Assembly (NCBI RefSeq): GCF_001661265.1
Contig: NW_017567009.1
Span: 62,001 to 126,000, forward strand
From: Saitoella complicata NRRL Y-17804
Taxonomy: Eukaryota; Ascomycota; Saitoellomycetes; Saitoellales; Saitoellaceae
Direction of reading: 5' to 3'
Length of the DNA: 64,000 nt
The position numbers and the translations under genes were made by a program. Under the pieces are notes generated by a model. That model made no database searches, was not told the origin of the DNA, and worked only from the letters and a program-made list of their open reading frames with translations. Each line of letters opens with the position of its first letter. Position 1 is the first letter of the stretch. Of this stretch, positions 17,636 through 28,021 are shown piece after piece.

Positions 17636-20173
17636 TCACTTCTCCTGCTCCAGGAGACGCTCCTCACGCTCCTTCCTGATGTGCTGCTTGAGCATGTTCT
17701 TGTAATCACGAATGTCACCGTCAAACTCCTCAACCTTACCCTTGTCCACAATCCAAACTTCCTCAGCGACCTGCTCAATCAAACGGAAGTCGTGAGAAAT
17801 GATAACAACACCACCGTCGAACTCGTTAATGGCCTCAGCGAGGGCATCAATAGTGTCCAGGTCAAGGGCGTTGGTAGGTTCGTCAAACAAGATCATATGA
17901 GGGTTCTTCAAACCAAGGTATGCGAACAGCACTCGTCGTCTCTGACCATCAGACAACTGCTTCATCGGCACAACCTGACTCTTACCAGTCAATCCGAACT
18001 TACCAACCCATTTTCTCATATCACCAACACCACGCTCACCGTACTCGATACGCAGCCAGTCGACAGCGGACATATCCAAATTGAGCTGGTCACCCATATG
18101 CTGGTGGAAGTGTGCGAGTCGTAGATGGTGGTGCTTGGAGATGGTACCAGTGGTGGCCTCGAGCTTACCAAGGATAAGCTTGATGAGAGTAGTCTTTCCA
18201 GCACCGTTAGGTCCGACAAGAGCCACGCGGGAGGAAAGATCAAGACCGAAGTTCATGTCGTGAAGAAGGATAGGCTGGTCAGGGTACGCAAAGTCGACCT
18301 CACGGAACTTGATAGCAGGGGCGGGAATACCACCACCACAAGGAGTGAATTTGAGATTGAGCTCCCTGTCTTGGATAAGCTCCTCCTCGAGAGTAGCATC
18401 CTTGGCCTTGTCCTTCTCAAACTTCTTCTCCATAGCCTTAACCTTGGACTTCGCTTGCTGCTGCTCCTTGGAACCAGTCTTGTTAAGCTTTTGCTGGAGC
18501 TTAGCCATCTCCTTCTCCTTAGTGTTGGAACGCTTGGTAAGTTGAGCAGTCTTCTCCTCACGGACACGGACGAAAGTGTCGTAATTGCCGTTGTAGAAGT
18601 CGAGATGCTGGTGGTAAAGGTGGATGATGTCAGTACAGACTTCGTTGAGGGTGTCCATAGAGTGAGAAATGATCATGAGCGTGTGACCCTCGATTTCGTG
18701 GAGCAAGTACTCCTCAAGCCATGCGACAGCTTCCAAGTCCAAGTGGTTGGTAGGCTCATCAAGCATCATGAGAGTAGGCTTGACGAACAAGATACGGGCA
18801 AGGGAAATACGCATACGCCAACCACCAGAAAGATCCTTGGTCTTGGTGTTCATGCGCTCCTCGCTGAAGCCCAAACCAGTCAAGATGGCTTTGGCCTGAC
18901 GGTCAGAGCCGTCAATCTCAAGTTCAGTCAATCGGGTCTGGATCCAGTCAAGGCGAACGGCGTTCTTGTCAGGGTCGTCGAGGAGATCATCCATCTCCTC
19001 CTCCAAATGCTTCCGCTCACGCTCGTTGATGTCCAAGACAGCCTCAAGGGAGGTCAAGTCCGTAGGACCGAACTCGCGGTCCAAGAGGTAGAAGTCCAAA
19101 GCAGGAGGAACTGGGAGCAAACCACAAGCAATGGCGTGCATAAGAGTAGACTTACCGGATCCGTTAGGAGCAATGACACCGTAACGACGACCGTTAAGAA
19201 TGTTGAAGTTGGATTCCTTGATAAGAGTCTTACCGAAAGCTTGAAGAGTTAGCTTTTCAATCTGGACGTCGCGGGAGTTGGGTGGAGAAAGAAGATTTCC
19301 GGTAATGGCAATAGCATCTGCAGGGTTCTGACCTTCAGGACCGATGTTAGATCCAGAGGCGTAACCGTAGGCAGCCTTGGAGTTCAAGAACACCTCGTTC
19401 TTGACCTCAGGCTCCTTCTCCTCGTCGGATCCAGGGCCCACAGCAGCCTTCATCTTTTTAGCAAGCTTCTCCTTCCGGCGCTCTTTTCTGTCCTTCTTCT
19501 CCTTCTTCGGCTTCTTTTCTCCGGACTCATCCTCATCATCCTCATCGTCAGCAGACTTCATGCTCTTCTTCGACGAGGACTTCTTGGACTTGGACTTCTT
19601 GGGCTTCTCATCTTTCTCCTCCTCGTCCTCTTCGTCCTCATCCTCATCCTCGATATCCAGTGCATCAAATGCACTTCGTGCCTTTTGAACGGGCTCGTCC
19701 TCCTCATCCTCCTCTTCTTCTTCGTCCTCAGACTCGACAGCCTTCTTCGACTTGGACTTCTTGCTGCTCTTGGACACCTTGGAGGCCTTCTTGGACTTCG
19801 AGACGGGTTTTGCCTCCTCCTCTTCTTCTTCTTCCTCTTCATCGACGTCGTCGTCCTCCAGCATATCGAATGCATTCTTTGGTGGTGGCGGCGCAGCCTT
19901 CTTAGCAGCCTTACCCTTCTTCTTCGGCGCAGGCTTGATTTCCTCCTCACTCCCCTCCTCCTCCTCCTCGGGAGTTTCGGGCTTCAAATCAAACTTGCTG
20001 TCATCCGAGTCGTCCTGGACCTGGGCGGCCTTCTTCTTGTTACGCTTGTCCTTCTTGGCCGCGGACTTCGAGACGGCTGGGGCGGGCGATTCGTCGGCAG
20101 ACACGTTGGCAGCGGGGGAGGCGGCACCCAAGCCAAGGTCGTCGTCGTCTCTGTTGTTCTTTCTTCTTCCCAT
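17636..20173 (-). CDS. ABCF ATPase of the Arb1/ABCF2 type with a charged N-terminal extension
   Basis: Single exon, 845 residues. Residues 1-270 are low-complexity, alternating acidic runs (nine Glu in one block) with Lys/Ser-rich blocks and two copies of a small hydrophobic motif (NAFDMLEDDD, SAFDALDIED). Two ABC domains without membrane helices follow: Walker A sequences are APNGSGKST and GPNGAGKTT, signature motifs LSGGWRMR and LSDGQRRR, Walker B regions LMMLDEPTNHLDL and ILFDEPTNALDL, with switch histidines in IISHS and IISHD. The second domain ends INEFDGGVVIISHDFRL, very like yeast Arb1. ABCF proteins act on ribosomes in biogenesis or translation. The second signature has Asp where Gly is usual (LSDGQ). 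It could be a paralogue of Arb1 beside a canonical one elsewhere. ATG 20173 gives MGRRKNNRDDDD; upstream codons look untranslated. Confidence 0.9.
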   Translation of the reverse strand: MGRRKNNRDDDDLGLGAASPAANVSADESPAPAVSKSAAKKDKRNKKKAAQVQDDSDDSKFDLKPETPEEEEEGSEEEIKPAPKKKGKAAKKAAPPPPKNAFDMLEDDDVDEEEEEEEEEAKPVSKSKKASKVSKSSKKSKSKKAVESEDEEEEEDEEDEPVQKARSAFDALDIEDEDEDEEDEEEKDEKPKKSKSKKSSSKKSMKSADDEDDEDESGEKKPKKEKKDRKERRKEKLAKKMKAAVGPGSDEEKEPEVKNEVFLNSKAAYGYASGSNIGPEGQNPADAIAITGNLLSPPNSRDVQIEKLTLQAFGKTLIKESNFNILNGRRYGVIAPNGSGKSTLMHAIACGLLPVPPALDFYLLDREFGPTDLTSLEAVLDINERERKHLEEEMDDLLDDPDKNAVRLDWIQTRLTELEIDGSDRQAKAILTGLGFSEERMNTKTKDLSGGWRMRISLARILFVKPTLMMLDEPTNHLDLEAVAWLEEYLLHEIEGHTLMIISHSMDTLNEVCTDIIHLYHQHLDFYNGNYDTFVRVREEKTAQLTKRSNTKEKEMAKLQQKLNKTGSKEQQQAKSKVKAMEKKFEKDKAKDATLEEELIQDRELNLKFTPCGGGIPAPAIKFREVDFAYPDQPILLHDMNFGLDLSSRVALVGPNGAGKTTLIKLILGKLEATTGTISKHHHLRLAHFHQHMGDQLNLDMSAVDWLRIEYGERGVGDMRKWVGKFGLTGKSQVVPMKQLSDGQRRRVLFAYLGLKNPHMILFDEPTNALDLDTIDALAEAINEFDGGVVIISHDFRLIEQVAEEVWIVDKGKVEEFDGDIRDYKNMLKQHIRKEREERLLEQEK

Positions 20174-20487
20174 TTTGCTGAGCAGCTGTACTCGACGGCA
20201 AGTACGTCTATGGAATGGACTTTTTGGCCACAATGGCGCTGCAGCTCACAATGTACGACAGGTACCCACACGTGATGATACGTGAATATCCTCAACGACG
20301 AGAAGTTTCATTTTTGAAGAAATATAAGTATGCTGTATTGCCTTGGCGTAATATCTCTGTCCGATTGACGGTTTGCCCGTCGAGCTACCGAATATGGCAG
20401 TTGACGTATGAGCCCTCGATAACGACGATTGCGACGAGACCGTTGAGGTCATATTACTTGATGCGAGAAGACGCGGTACTTCACAAC
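20174..20487. other. Spacer between the ABCF gene start and the RIB7 relic
   Basis: It contains the presumed promoter of the minus-strand ABCF gene. An open plus-strand frame runs through it into the RIB7 relic, but its residues do not resemble RIB7 upstream of about 20482, so I do not call it coding. Confidence 0.45.
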
Positions 20488-20814
20488 GACAAGGTGCGGA
20501 TCTTAGAAAGTGTGGGCGGAGGAGTCGTCAAAGTCCACACTGGGGCACTTGCGTGACAAGACATCCTAGACACTGTGGACACCACTCGTGTTGGATCACT
20601 TATGATCGAAGGTGGGGCTCGGGTAATCACAGATGTCCTGCAAGAAAAGGCCGCAGGCACTGTCATTGTTACTATCGCACCCGTCTATGTTGGTAATGAA
20701 GGAGTGGGTGTTGACGTGGAAGCATTTTGTTGTAGAACAAAGCTAGCTCAAGGATGCAGTTCGAGAACGATACTGGTAACTGGCAGGATGCAGTCTTAGC
20801 CGGCCGTCTCTAAC
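20488..20814 (+). pseudogene. RIB7: 5'-truncated, frameshifted fragment of RIB7 (riboflavin biosynthesis reductase)
   Basis: The translation shows the C-terminal third of the RibD_C/RIB7 reductase (2,5-diamino-6-ribosylamino-pyrimidinone 5'-phosphate reductase): DKVRILESVGGGVVKVHTG, then in a shifted frame QDILDTV.TTRVGSLMIEGG followed by TVIVTIAPVYVG, and in a further frame QDAVLAGRL and a stop at 20812-20814. The first shift lies near 20557 and the second between about 20712 and 20770. No intron with acceptable size or signals explains either shift. The NADPH-binding N-terminal two thirds are absent. It ends 18 bp from the dolichol kinase stop codon on the other strand. I read it as a decayed host gene copy; a functional RIB7 should exist elsewhere in the genome. 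Confidence 0.75.
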
Positions 20815-20832
20815 AACGTAATATTATCACTA

Positions 20833-22597
20833 CTACGCATGCCCTGTGGCACCCAACGCATGTAGCATTGTCCACATATATAGGGGTATCACTAGATTAT
20901 CATTCTGCCACGAAAAGGCCTCGAGCAACGCAGCTGATACTGTTGCAAGTGTAAGACTGCCCCAATTCACCTCAACAAGCGGACTGAGCCATTCCATACA
21001 ATAGGCTACATAAGCACCGGACAGGACAGCAAGGACAAAGGCAACAGTGCCCTCGACTGTCTTCTTTCGTCCGAACCAATGCACTCTACCATACTCCTTT
21101 CCCACAATGGAAGCCATCGCATCTCCAAGCCCCAAGCAAAGCACCCCACCAAGCTCCGCAATCCCTACCTGCGGAATATAGTTGTTTGCCATTGTAAGCC
21201 ATAACGGCAGTGCACAACCTGTCAGAAGGAAAAGGTGGCTGACAACAATGCCCCCCCGACGGTCACGATCATCTGTGAAGTTGCTTAAGAAAGCATGCAA
21301 CCCTGCCCCAAATGGCGGCAAAGCGCATGCACGAATGATCTCGGTGAGAATGAACAGGCACAATGCGAAGGAAAAGGCAAGGTGTGCAAACTCTGGATCA
21401 CGACTGATGGTTGGAATGAACATCACCACAACCAAGCCATGAAAGAACTTTCGCCGGCGGTTCAGCGCAGCGCTGAACTCCTTCTCCTCCTCCTCATTTC
21501 GTAGCTTGACTGGGTGCATTCCAGTCTGTGAAGACCACAACCTGACAACGACCACAATGCCCATTCCCACACAAACTGCCCACCAGGTAGCCATACCAAG
21601 TCTCACATCCCACCCATGATCCTGGAACATATATCTCAAGATCCAGATAAATGGCTCATCCTCTCCCGGAAGCCTTCGTTTCACCCACGGTCGTATTACA
21701 CCTACAACCATAACAGCAATAGTGGCGTAGGCAGCGCAGGCGTATATCAACCGTTGTTCGATCAATCTCATCGTGCGATGTTGTGGAGGTGTCCGTGTGA
21801 TGCGCATAGCGGAGTAGACGAATGGCAATGCGGGAATGGTTGCAATGATGAGACCGATACTGAGTACTGGGAGGAACACTTCATAGGGCTCAAGAGCTTC
21901 ATTTGACAAAGCTGTGGCAAGAAGCAATGTTATACCAGTTGCGATGATGCCCAACTCGCTTGTGAGCAGTGCCGGTTTTGTTGCGGATTGTACTAGCGAA
22001 AGGATGGTAACATGAAGATGACCAAGATAAGGTGGATCAATGTCGATGTTGAGGAAGGGATCGACATGGAGGTTAGACATATCAAGTCCGTAGTCGCCAG
22101 CACGGACAACCCCTTCATTGAACAACAACAGAATCTCGATATAGGCTATATCGGGTATCGAAGGTGACTGTGTCATACATTTGCAGATGTAAATGGTGAA
22201 CGGAAAGATTGTTGCGTAGAGCGCATGGATGTCCCGCAAACCCAGGATCGTGAAGAACAGAAGCATCAATATCTGAATCAACCATCTCGGCTCCTGTAAC
22301 AGGCCTAAAACAATCACCTGTTAACGATGGTACATGACTTCTTGATTGATACCCACCAAGGAGCGTATCCCAATCCTGCATCACGAGCAGGTTATACAAC
22401 GCAATCAAGAACGGCATTAGGATCAGGGCCCTCTCAAAGCCCGATCCGCTACCATGCGACCTCGAATGCGCATACCTGCTTTTCCTTGGATCAACGGTCA
22501 ACACGGAGTCGGCGGAGCCGCCATCGGGATCCGTATGCAAGAGAGTTGACGAGGTATCGCATGGCCTTTCAGGAGTTTTCCGAGCGTTTGTCGACAT
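20833..22597 (-). CDS. SEC59: Dolichol kinase
   Basis: Exons 22597-22357 and 22304-20833 (52-nt intron, GTGGGT donor); 570 residues. A soluble N-terminal tail of about 55 residues is followed by some 13-15 predicted ER-membrane helices. The CTP-dependent lipid-kinase motifs are near the C-terminus: RRRKFFHGLVVVMFIP, then LGDAMASIVGKEYGRVHW and FGRKKTVEGT, characteristic of Sec59/DK1. The enzyme phosphorylates dolichol on the ER membrane to make dolichyl phosphate for N-glycosylation, O-mannosylation and GPI anchors. The splice is chosen because it joins QDWDTLLG to LLQEPRWLIQ without interrupting a helix. The start ATG 22597 follows an in-frame TTG. The C-terminal end is tail-to-tail with the RIB7 relic. 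Confidence 0.92.
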
Positions 22598-23270
22598 ATA
22601 AATTGTCAACGAATAGAGAACGATGTGATCCGTAACATGTGAAGGCTATCTGCGTAGGCGAAGGCGAAGTCGAAGTCGAAGTTCCGGGTCCCACCTGCAG
22701 GCCTGCATACGTGGCAAACCTTAATTGCTCGCCGGCATGTGCTCGGGGGGTGCAATCACAGGTCATACGAGAAGAGTGGCGAACATTTCCGACAGTTTCT
22801 TTCTCTCATACAATCCATTTGATGCCATTTTGGATCTCTTGATAGTTTTCTCACGGTTGCGCGCAGCTGATTTTTCTGCGCGGTCAAAAACTTGCGGGCA
22901 CGCGTCTGTCGCCCAACCGCAACTTCATCCACCAAACCATCAGCAGTCAGTCGATAGTCAATACAATTCGTTTTACACACAAAGGTACTGATACCACGCC
23001 CCGCATTCTTGTCCATATCCACCCCGCAAGTTACAGCGACGTGCTTGATCTCTCCATATCTCGCATGTTGTCTGAGTGTTCGCTACTCTCACGAGTGCGT
23101 ACACACCCCTTGCCATATCATAGCTCTCGTTTGAGCCGGGCTGCGTCACCTTTTGGCTCTCCGGTATAGAAGTAGGGCAACATGCTTACACTAGTCGTAG
23201 AAATATCTATCTCATTTCTTCCTAATCTGTTCCTGTTGCCTTTCACACCTCACTCGTCAATCGTGTCGTC
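22598..23270. other. Divergent promoter region between SEC59 and DPH6
   Basis: 673 bp without a recognisable gene. A short hexamer-like run of GAAGGC/GAAGTC units occurs at 22658-22682. The DPH6 side is pyrimidine-rich just before the start codon. Confidence 0.5.
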
Positions 23271-25678
23271 ATGAAGGTCGTCGCTTTGATCAGCGGAGGG
23301 AAAGACTCTTGCTTTAATATGATGCACTGTGTTGCGAATGGTCATCAGATCGTTGCTCTTGCGAACCTTCGTCCGCCTGCTGCGGGACCAGGTAGATCCA
23401 TTCGCGATGTAGGAAAGGAACGAAAGCTTACGAGTGAAGCGAAGATGAACTTGATAGCTGGATGTACCAGACCGTCGGTCACGATGCGATCCATCTCTAC
23501 AGTGAATGCATGAATCTACCCATGTACCGGGGCGACATTATCGGATCATCACTTCAACAGGGTCTGAACTACACCGAGACGGAAAAGGATGAAACGGAAG
23601 ATTTATATAGGCTCCTGTCCGATGTCAAGGTATGTGTTCCGGGCGAGGTTCGGCGCAGAGCTGACCGATGAAGGCCCACCACCCAGACGTGCAGGCCGTC
23701 TCCGTCGGCGCCATCCTGTCCAGCTACCAACGCATCCGTGTTGAGCATGTATGCGCAAGACTCGGTCTTGTCAGTTTGGCCTACCTATGGCAGAGGGAGC
23801 AGAAGGAGTTGCTGGCTGAGATGGTCAACAACGACTTGACTTCAATCTTGATCAAGGTCGCTGCGATAGGTGCGATTGCAGTTCCATTCCGAGGATCATG
23901 GCTAACACACACGAAGGTCTCAAGCGTGTTCACTTAGGGAAGACGCTCGGGCAAATGCAACCGCTACTGCTGTCACTGGTGAGTGATCCTTCACGTTTAC
24001 ATCTACGTCAATTCTAACTGTTCTCAGAATGAGCGCTTTGACTTGCACCCTTGCGGTGAAGGCGGCGAGTACGAAACTTTTGTTCTCGACTGTCCTCTGT
24101 TCTCAAGACGTATCGTAATGTACGCTGACGGATTGACCTCCCTTCACGAACGTTACTAACTTCTGACTACAGTGACGAGCAGGAGATTGTCGATCACTCT
24201 GCTGGCGACGTAGCATACCTGAAGCTCATAGCCCATACTGAGGCTAAAGACGATGTTTCCTCTGAGTGGCTCGAAGACTTTGCATTGCCCGAGCTTGTCA
24301 GCGAGGATCTGCATCACGTACAAGAAGTCATCGAAAAGGAAGGTGAACAAGATCTTGAGACATCCTTTGCTGAGTTGGCTCTGGCGTTGTCTCCTGATGC
24401 CGATAGTCTTCTCGGAGAAGCATCGTCTGACGCAAAGAACCTCCTCTCCATCTCTGGTGTGACGGCGTTCGCCAATGAGAGTACATCAACTTTCGCTACA
24501 GTGCAAGATGAGATGGAAGCATGCATGACCAACGTCAAGGGTAATTATACTGAACCATGTGTTGTTTTCCTCGCTAATGTTCTCCGTAGAACACCTTTCT
24601 CAAAGCAACCTCGCCTTCCAAGACGTCACCTTCACCACAGTCATCCTTGCCTCCATGTCAGACTTTGCGGCAGTCAACGAACTCTACAAAAGATCCTTCC
24701 AATTCGCTGACCCACCATCTCGAGTCTGCATCGCAGCCCATCTCCCGTCACCACAGCGCGTTCAAGTCAGTGTCGTCGCCTCAACCACCAAAGCGAACCG
24801 CAAAGGCCTCCATGTACAGGGACAGAGTTACTGGGCACCTGCGAATATCGGTCCTTATTCGCAATGCATTAACGTGTGTACATCCCCCGTGCTCTTCTTG
24901 CACCGTCTAATGGAAGGTGTAGTCAAATGGAAACATCTATGTCGCCGGCCAAATCGGAATGATCCCCGCCACCCTCCAGTTCCAAGAGCCCCGCTCAGTC
25001 GGTAGGGAAGCACTCGTAAGTCTCCAGAGTCTTCTTCGTATCTGCGATGTCGTGGAGCTTCGGCGTCAGCATATCGGTAGCTGCATTGCATACGTTGTCA
25101 AACACGACGACGCCCCTCTTGTCAACCGAGCCTGGCATGCGTTCTTCGATGGACAGGGTTGGGTCCCGCCTACCCTCATCGTCGAAGTTGAGGGTTTGCC
25201 CAAGGGGGCTTTGGTGGAGTGGCAGGTTGCTGGATGGGATGGGAAGGTGGAGGAGGCGAATGTCGATGATGATTCTGATGAGGATGAACCGGTGGAGGTC
25301 GTTCAGCACGTTACCTCGCGAAGCAGTCTTCAAGAACTCGATGGTATGCTGTTGTCGGTTCAGGAGAAACGAGTTGGCAAGGTTTTGCACAGTGTAGTCG
25401 CTGTTTTGCCATCCACAGGCACAGAGGTCTCCGTTGTCGATGCTTGCGCAGCACTTGGAAAGAGGATCACGATCTCCTCTTCGAGCTGCATCGGTTGCAC
25501 CGTCTTCTACAACCACGGCGGCATGGTCGCCAAAGACGAGCAATTGGCCCGCCGGAGCATTACGGCTCCTTTGGAAGCGGACGACCTGCCTATTCACTTT
25601 ATCGCGGCTTCGAGCGTAGTCGATGGCAGGACAGGGAAGGATACCATCATGGCGATTGTAATGCACCGAGCAGTTTAA
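23271..25678 (+). CDS. DPH6: Diphthine-ammonia ligase (Dph6) with two RidA-like domains
   Basis: Eight exons: 23271-23391, 23445-23629, 23674-23869, 23917-23978, 24028-24119, 24173-24540, 24590-24873 and 24923-25678 (introns 44-53 nt); 687 residues. The N-terminal ATP pyrophosphatase domain has the PP-loop LISGGKDSCFNM, then DELDSWMYQTVGHDAI, GEGGEYETFVLDCPLF and the family's DLTSILIKVAAIGL. The C-terminal half holds two RidA/YjgF-like domains (first with GQSYWAPANIGPYSQ and YVAGQIGMIPA, second around VVAVLPSTGTEVS), the arrangement of yeast Dph6. It performs the last amidation step of diphthamide on elongation factor 2. The acidic loop NVDDDSDEDE is fungal-specific. A possible 65-nt intron at 25016-25080 was rejected because its translation aligns with the family. 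This is the most intron-rich gene in the window. Confidence 0.93.
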
Positions 25679-25807
25679 GCAACAAGAATATATTGTTAAA
25701 GCCAAACTAAAAAGCAGAACTTTCATATCTGTAGTATCCTCTGTACGTCTCCGTCATAATATATCGTACACCTCGTTCCAAAAGCAAGAAATAAACGAAG
25801 CCACCTC

Positions 25808-27369
25808 CTAAAGAGTGTAAGCAAAGTACGGACTCCTATCACACATGGCCGACAACTCCTCATTCGTATACGTTTCCTCCCCATTCTCAATCCTCGCCTG
25901 CCTCTCAAGCTTCCTCTTATTCGCAATCCTCAACGCCAAATAATTCAAACCCGCAGTCAACATTCCCATACAGTTCAACCCCATACAAATCGCCAAACCG
26001 AACTTGTAATGCGGCGCATCCTGCGTCCTGAAAATATTGGAAGAAATCGTACCTCCCATACCGCCTACGCCGATCTGAATAGCGATAGCAGTAGCACGCT
26101 TGGTCTTGCCGCCGATGTTGTTGGTAAGGATCGCGACGACGGAGGGGAATCCGGAGTAAGAGCCGATCGCGGCGAGGAACATGGAGAAGTAGCGGACGTT
26201 TGGGTTGAGGGTGGAGAATGCGATGGTGTAGCCGAGGAAGGACAACCCACAACCAGCGATGATAAAGGAGGAGCGGTGCTTGAGTCTGTCGGAGTAGTAG
26301 GCGAAGATGATACAGCCAACACAGGCGGCGGTGTAGACTGGGACGGTCAAGAGCTGAGCCGTAGTGGTAGCATACCCGAGGCCCTTGATAATCGACGGCA
26401 AGAAAAGGGCGATACCGTAGAGCGGCGTGATGGATCCCCAGTAGATGAAGAGCGAGGCGATGACCTTCCAGTCACAGATACCATCAACGACGTACTTCCA
26501 CTGGAATTCCTCAGGCATGGGCGTTGCCATCGCAACACCATCATACTTGACACGGTCGACGAGCATCTGAGCCTCAGATGGGGTCAAGTACTTGGCCTTC
26601 ATGGGCGAGTCGGAGATCATCCAGTAAGAGGCGATGGCGAGGAGGACAGTCGCGATACCCTCGATGGCAAAGATCCACCTCCATCCGTGCTCCCATCCAC
26701 CAAGACCAGCCATCTTTCCAATGCCATAGGCCAAAAGACCACCAAAAGCTCCAGCGATAGTGGCAGCCGAGAAGAAGACACCAACACGGAACTGAATCTC
26801 GGACCTCTTGTACCACGTCGTCATGTAATACGTAACGCCCGGAAACAACCCCGCCTCCGCCAACCCAAGCGCCAACCTTGCACCCAACAACCCCTCATAT
26901 GACTGACACAGACTCATCAACGTCATTACAATACCCCACCAAAACATAATAAACGGAATCCACCTCTTTGCACCCCATTTCTTGAGACACAGGTTGGAGG
27001 GGATTTCGAAGGCGGCGTAGGTGAAGAAGAAGACGGTAAGGCAGAGGTTGTATTGCATGTTGGTGAGTTTGAGTTCGTCGACGAGGCCGTCGATTTTGGC
27101 GTTGCCGATGTTGGTGCGGTCGAGGAAGGAGAACTACATCCACCATGTTAGTCATTTGATTGGGGGGAGGGCAAGCGTGAGAAAGGACATACCAGGTAGA
27201 GAAGGGCCATGACGGGGAGGATACGCAGGTCGATCTTGCGAAGGAGCTTACGCTGGACCTCGAGCGGAGGCTCGACATACTCTGTGATCTCGGCTGGTTG
27301 AGGGCTGATGCCACCCTCCTTGCTGGTATACTCGATGTGTTGGGAGTAATTCTTCTCCGTGTCTGCCAT
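25808..27369 (-). CDS. MFS permease of the anion:cation symporter (ACS/Dal5-Tna1) family
   Basis: Exons 27369-27193 and 27133-25808 (59-nt intron); 500 residues with 12 predicted helices. ACS-family markers are the pre-TM1 LRKIDLRILPVMALLYL, the following FSFLDRTNIGNAKIDGL restored by splicing, the TM2-3 region TYAAFEIPSNLCLKKWGAKR, and GLFPGVTYYMTTWYKRSE. The C-terminal tail is NGEETYTNEELSAM-like, as in many nicotinate, allantoate or pantothenate permeases. The substrate cannot be assigned from sequence alone. The plasma membrane is the likely site. A TATA box lies about 52 nt upstream of the start codon and the leader is CAA-rich just before the ATG, suggesting inducible transcription. Confidence 0.9.
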
Positions 27370-27420
27370 TGCTGTTGTTGTTGTTGATTGACGTCCAACT
27401 CGACGGGGCGAAGGACGCCC

Positions 27421-27428
27421 CTTATATA
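27421..27428 (-). promoter_or_regulatory. TATA box of the ACS permease gene
   Basis: TATATAAG on the minus strand, about 52 nt before the ATG at 27369. The short spacing implies a very short leader. TATA-type promoters in fungi favour regulated genes such as nutrient permeases. Confidence 0.55.
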
Positions 27429-28021
27429 GGGCACCTTTCCGGGCCCTCGCTTCACCAGCGTGATTTGAATTATGGTTATCGTACGCGGGGAAAAGTGTGG
27501 GGTGTGGGGTATCGCCGGCATAGAGTTTCGGCTAAGCCTCGATACGAGTCCCACGCGCGCGCTGATTGGTTCGCTTGAATCAGTAAGCGAACAGAGACAC
27601 GGCTCACGTTCTAGATCGCCCAGAATTGTCTACACCTGATGTTGTTCTTTCTCCGGCGGCTCATTGGGGGAACGTCTTACTCCGAGAAACCCTTGGTTGG
27701 CTCGCATGTGATCCTGGCGCTTCCCCGGTATGATCGAGAGCGGACATCGTTGGTCATTGATCGGAGGCGGTGTCGAAATGCACCGATGATGCGACGGCCA
27801 ACGACGTGCTCCTCCTGCGATTGGCTTTCACGATGGCCATTGCTACTCGTTCACTATAAGTCAATTGTTCTCGACGTCGACAAATTGACGGCTCGCTTAT
27901 GTCTTCATAACGCCATGTGACCCAAGCGAAGTGAACTGCACGGTAGATCATTGATCACCTTCACCTTCACGTGAACAGCCTGCTCGTGACTCGCTTCTCG
28001 TCTTCATCAACCCTCGCTCCT
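27429..28021. other. Intergenic region upstream of the ACS permease
   Basis: No gene recognised on either strand. It serves as the permease promoter and the 3' flank of the DTW-domain gene. Confidence 0.5.

Noticed and set aside
18125-19252. 375-codon frame opposite the ABCF gene
   Set aside because: Antisense shadow of a conserved gene; its residues show no domain.
20560-20576. Tiny intron to rescue the RIB7-like fragment
   Set aside because: The only GT..AG interval is about 17 nt, far below the 44-60 nt range of introns here.
25016-25080. Possible 65-nt intron (GTAAGT..GGTAG) in the last DPH6 exon
   Set aside because: The frame stays open and encodes SLQSLLRICDVVEL, which fits the conserved helix before the IAYV strand of the family.
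26009-26902. 297-codon frame opposite the ACS permease
   Set aside because: Antisense to conserved membrane helices; charged, low-complexity translation.
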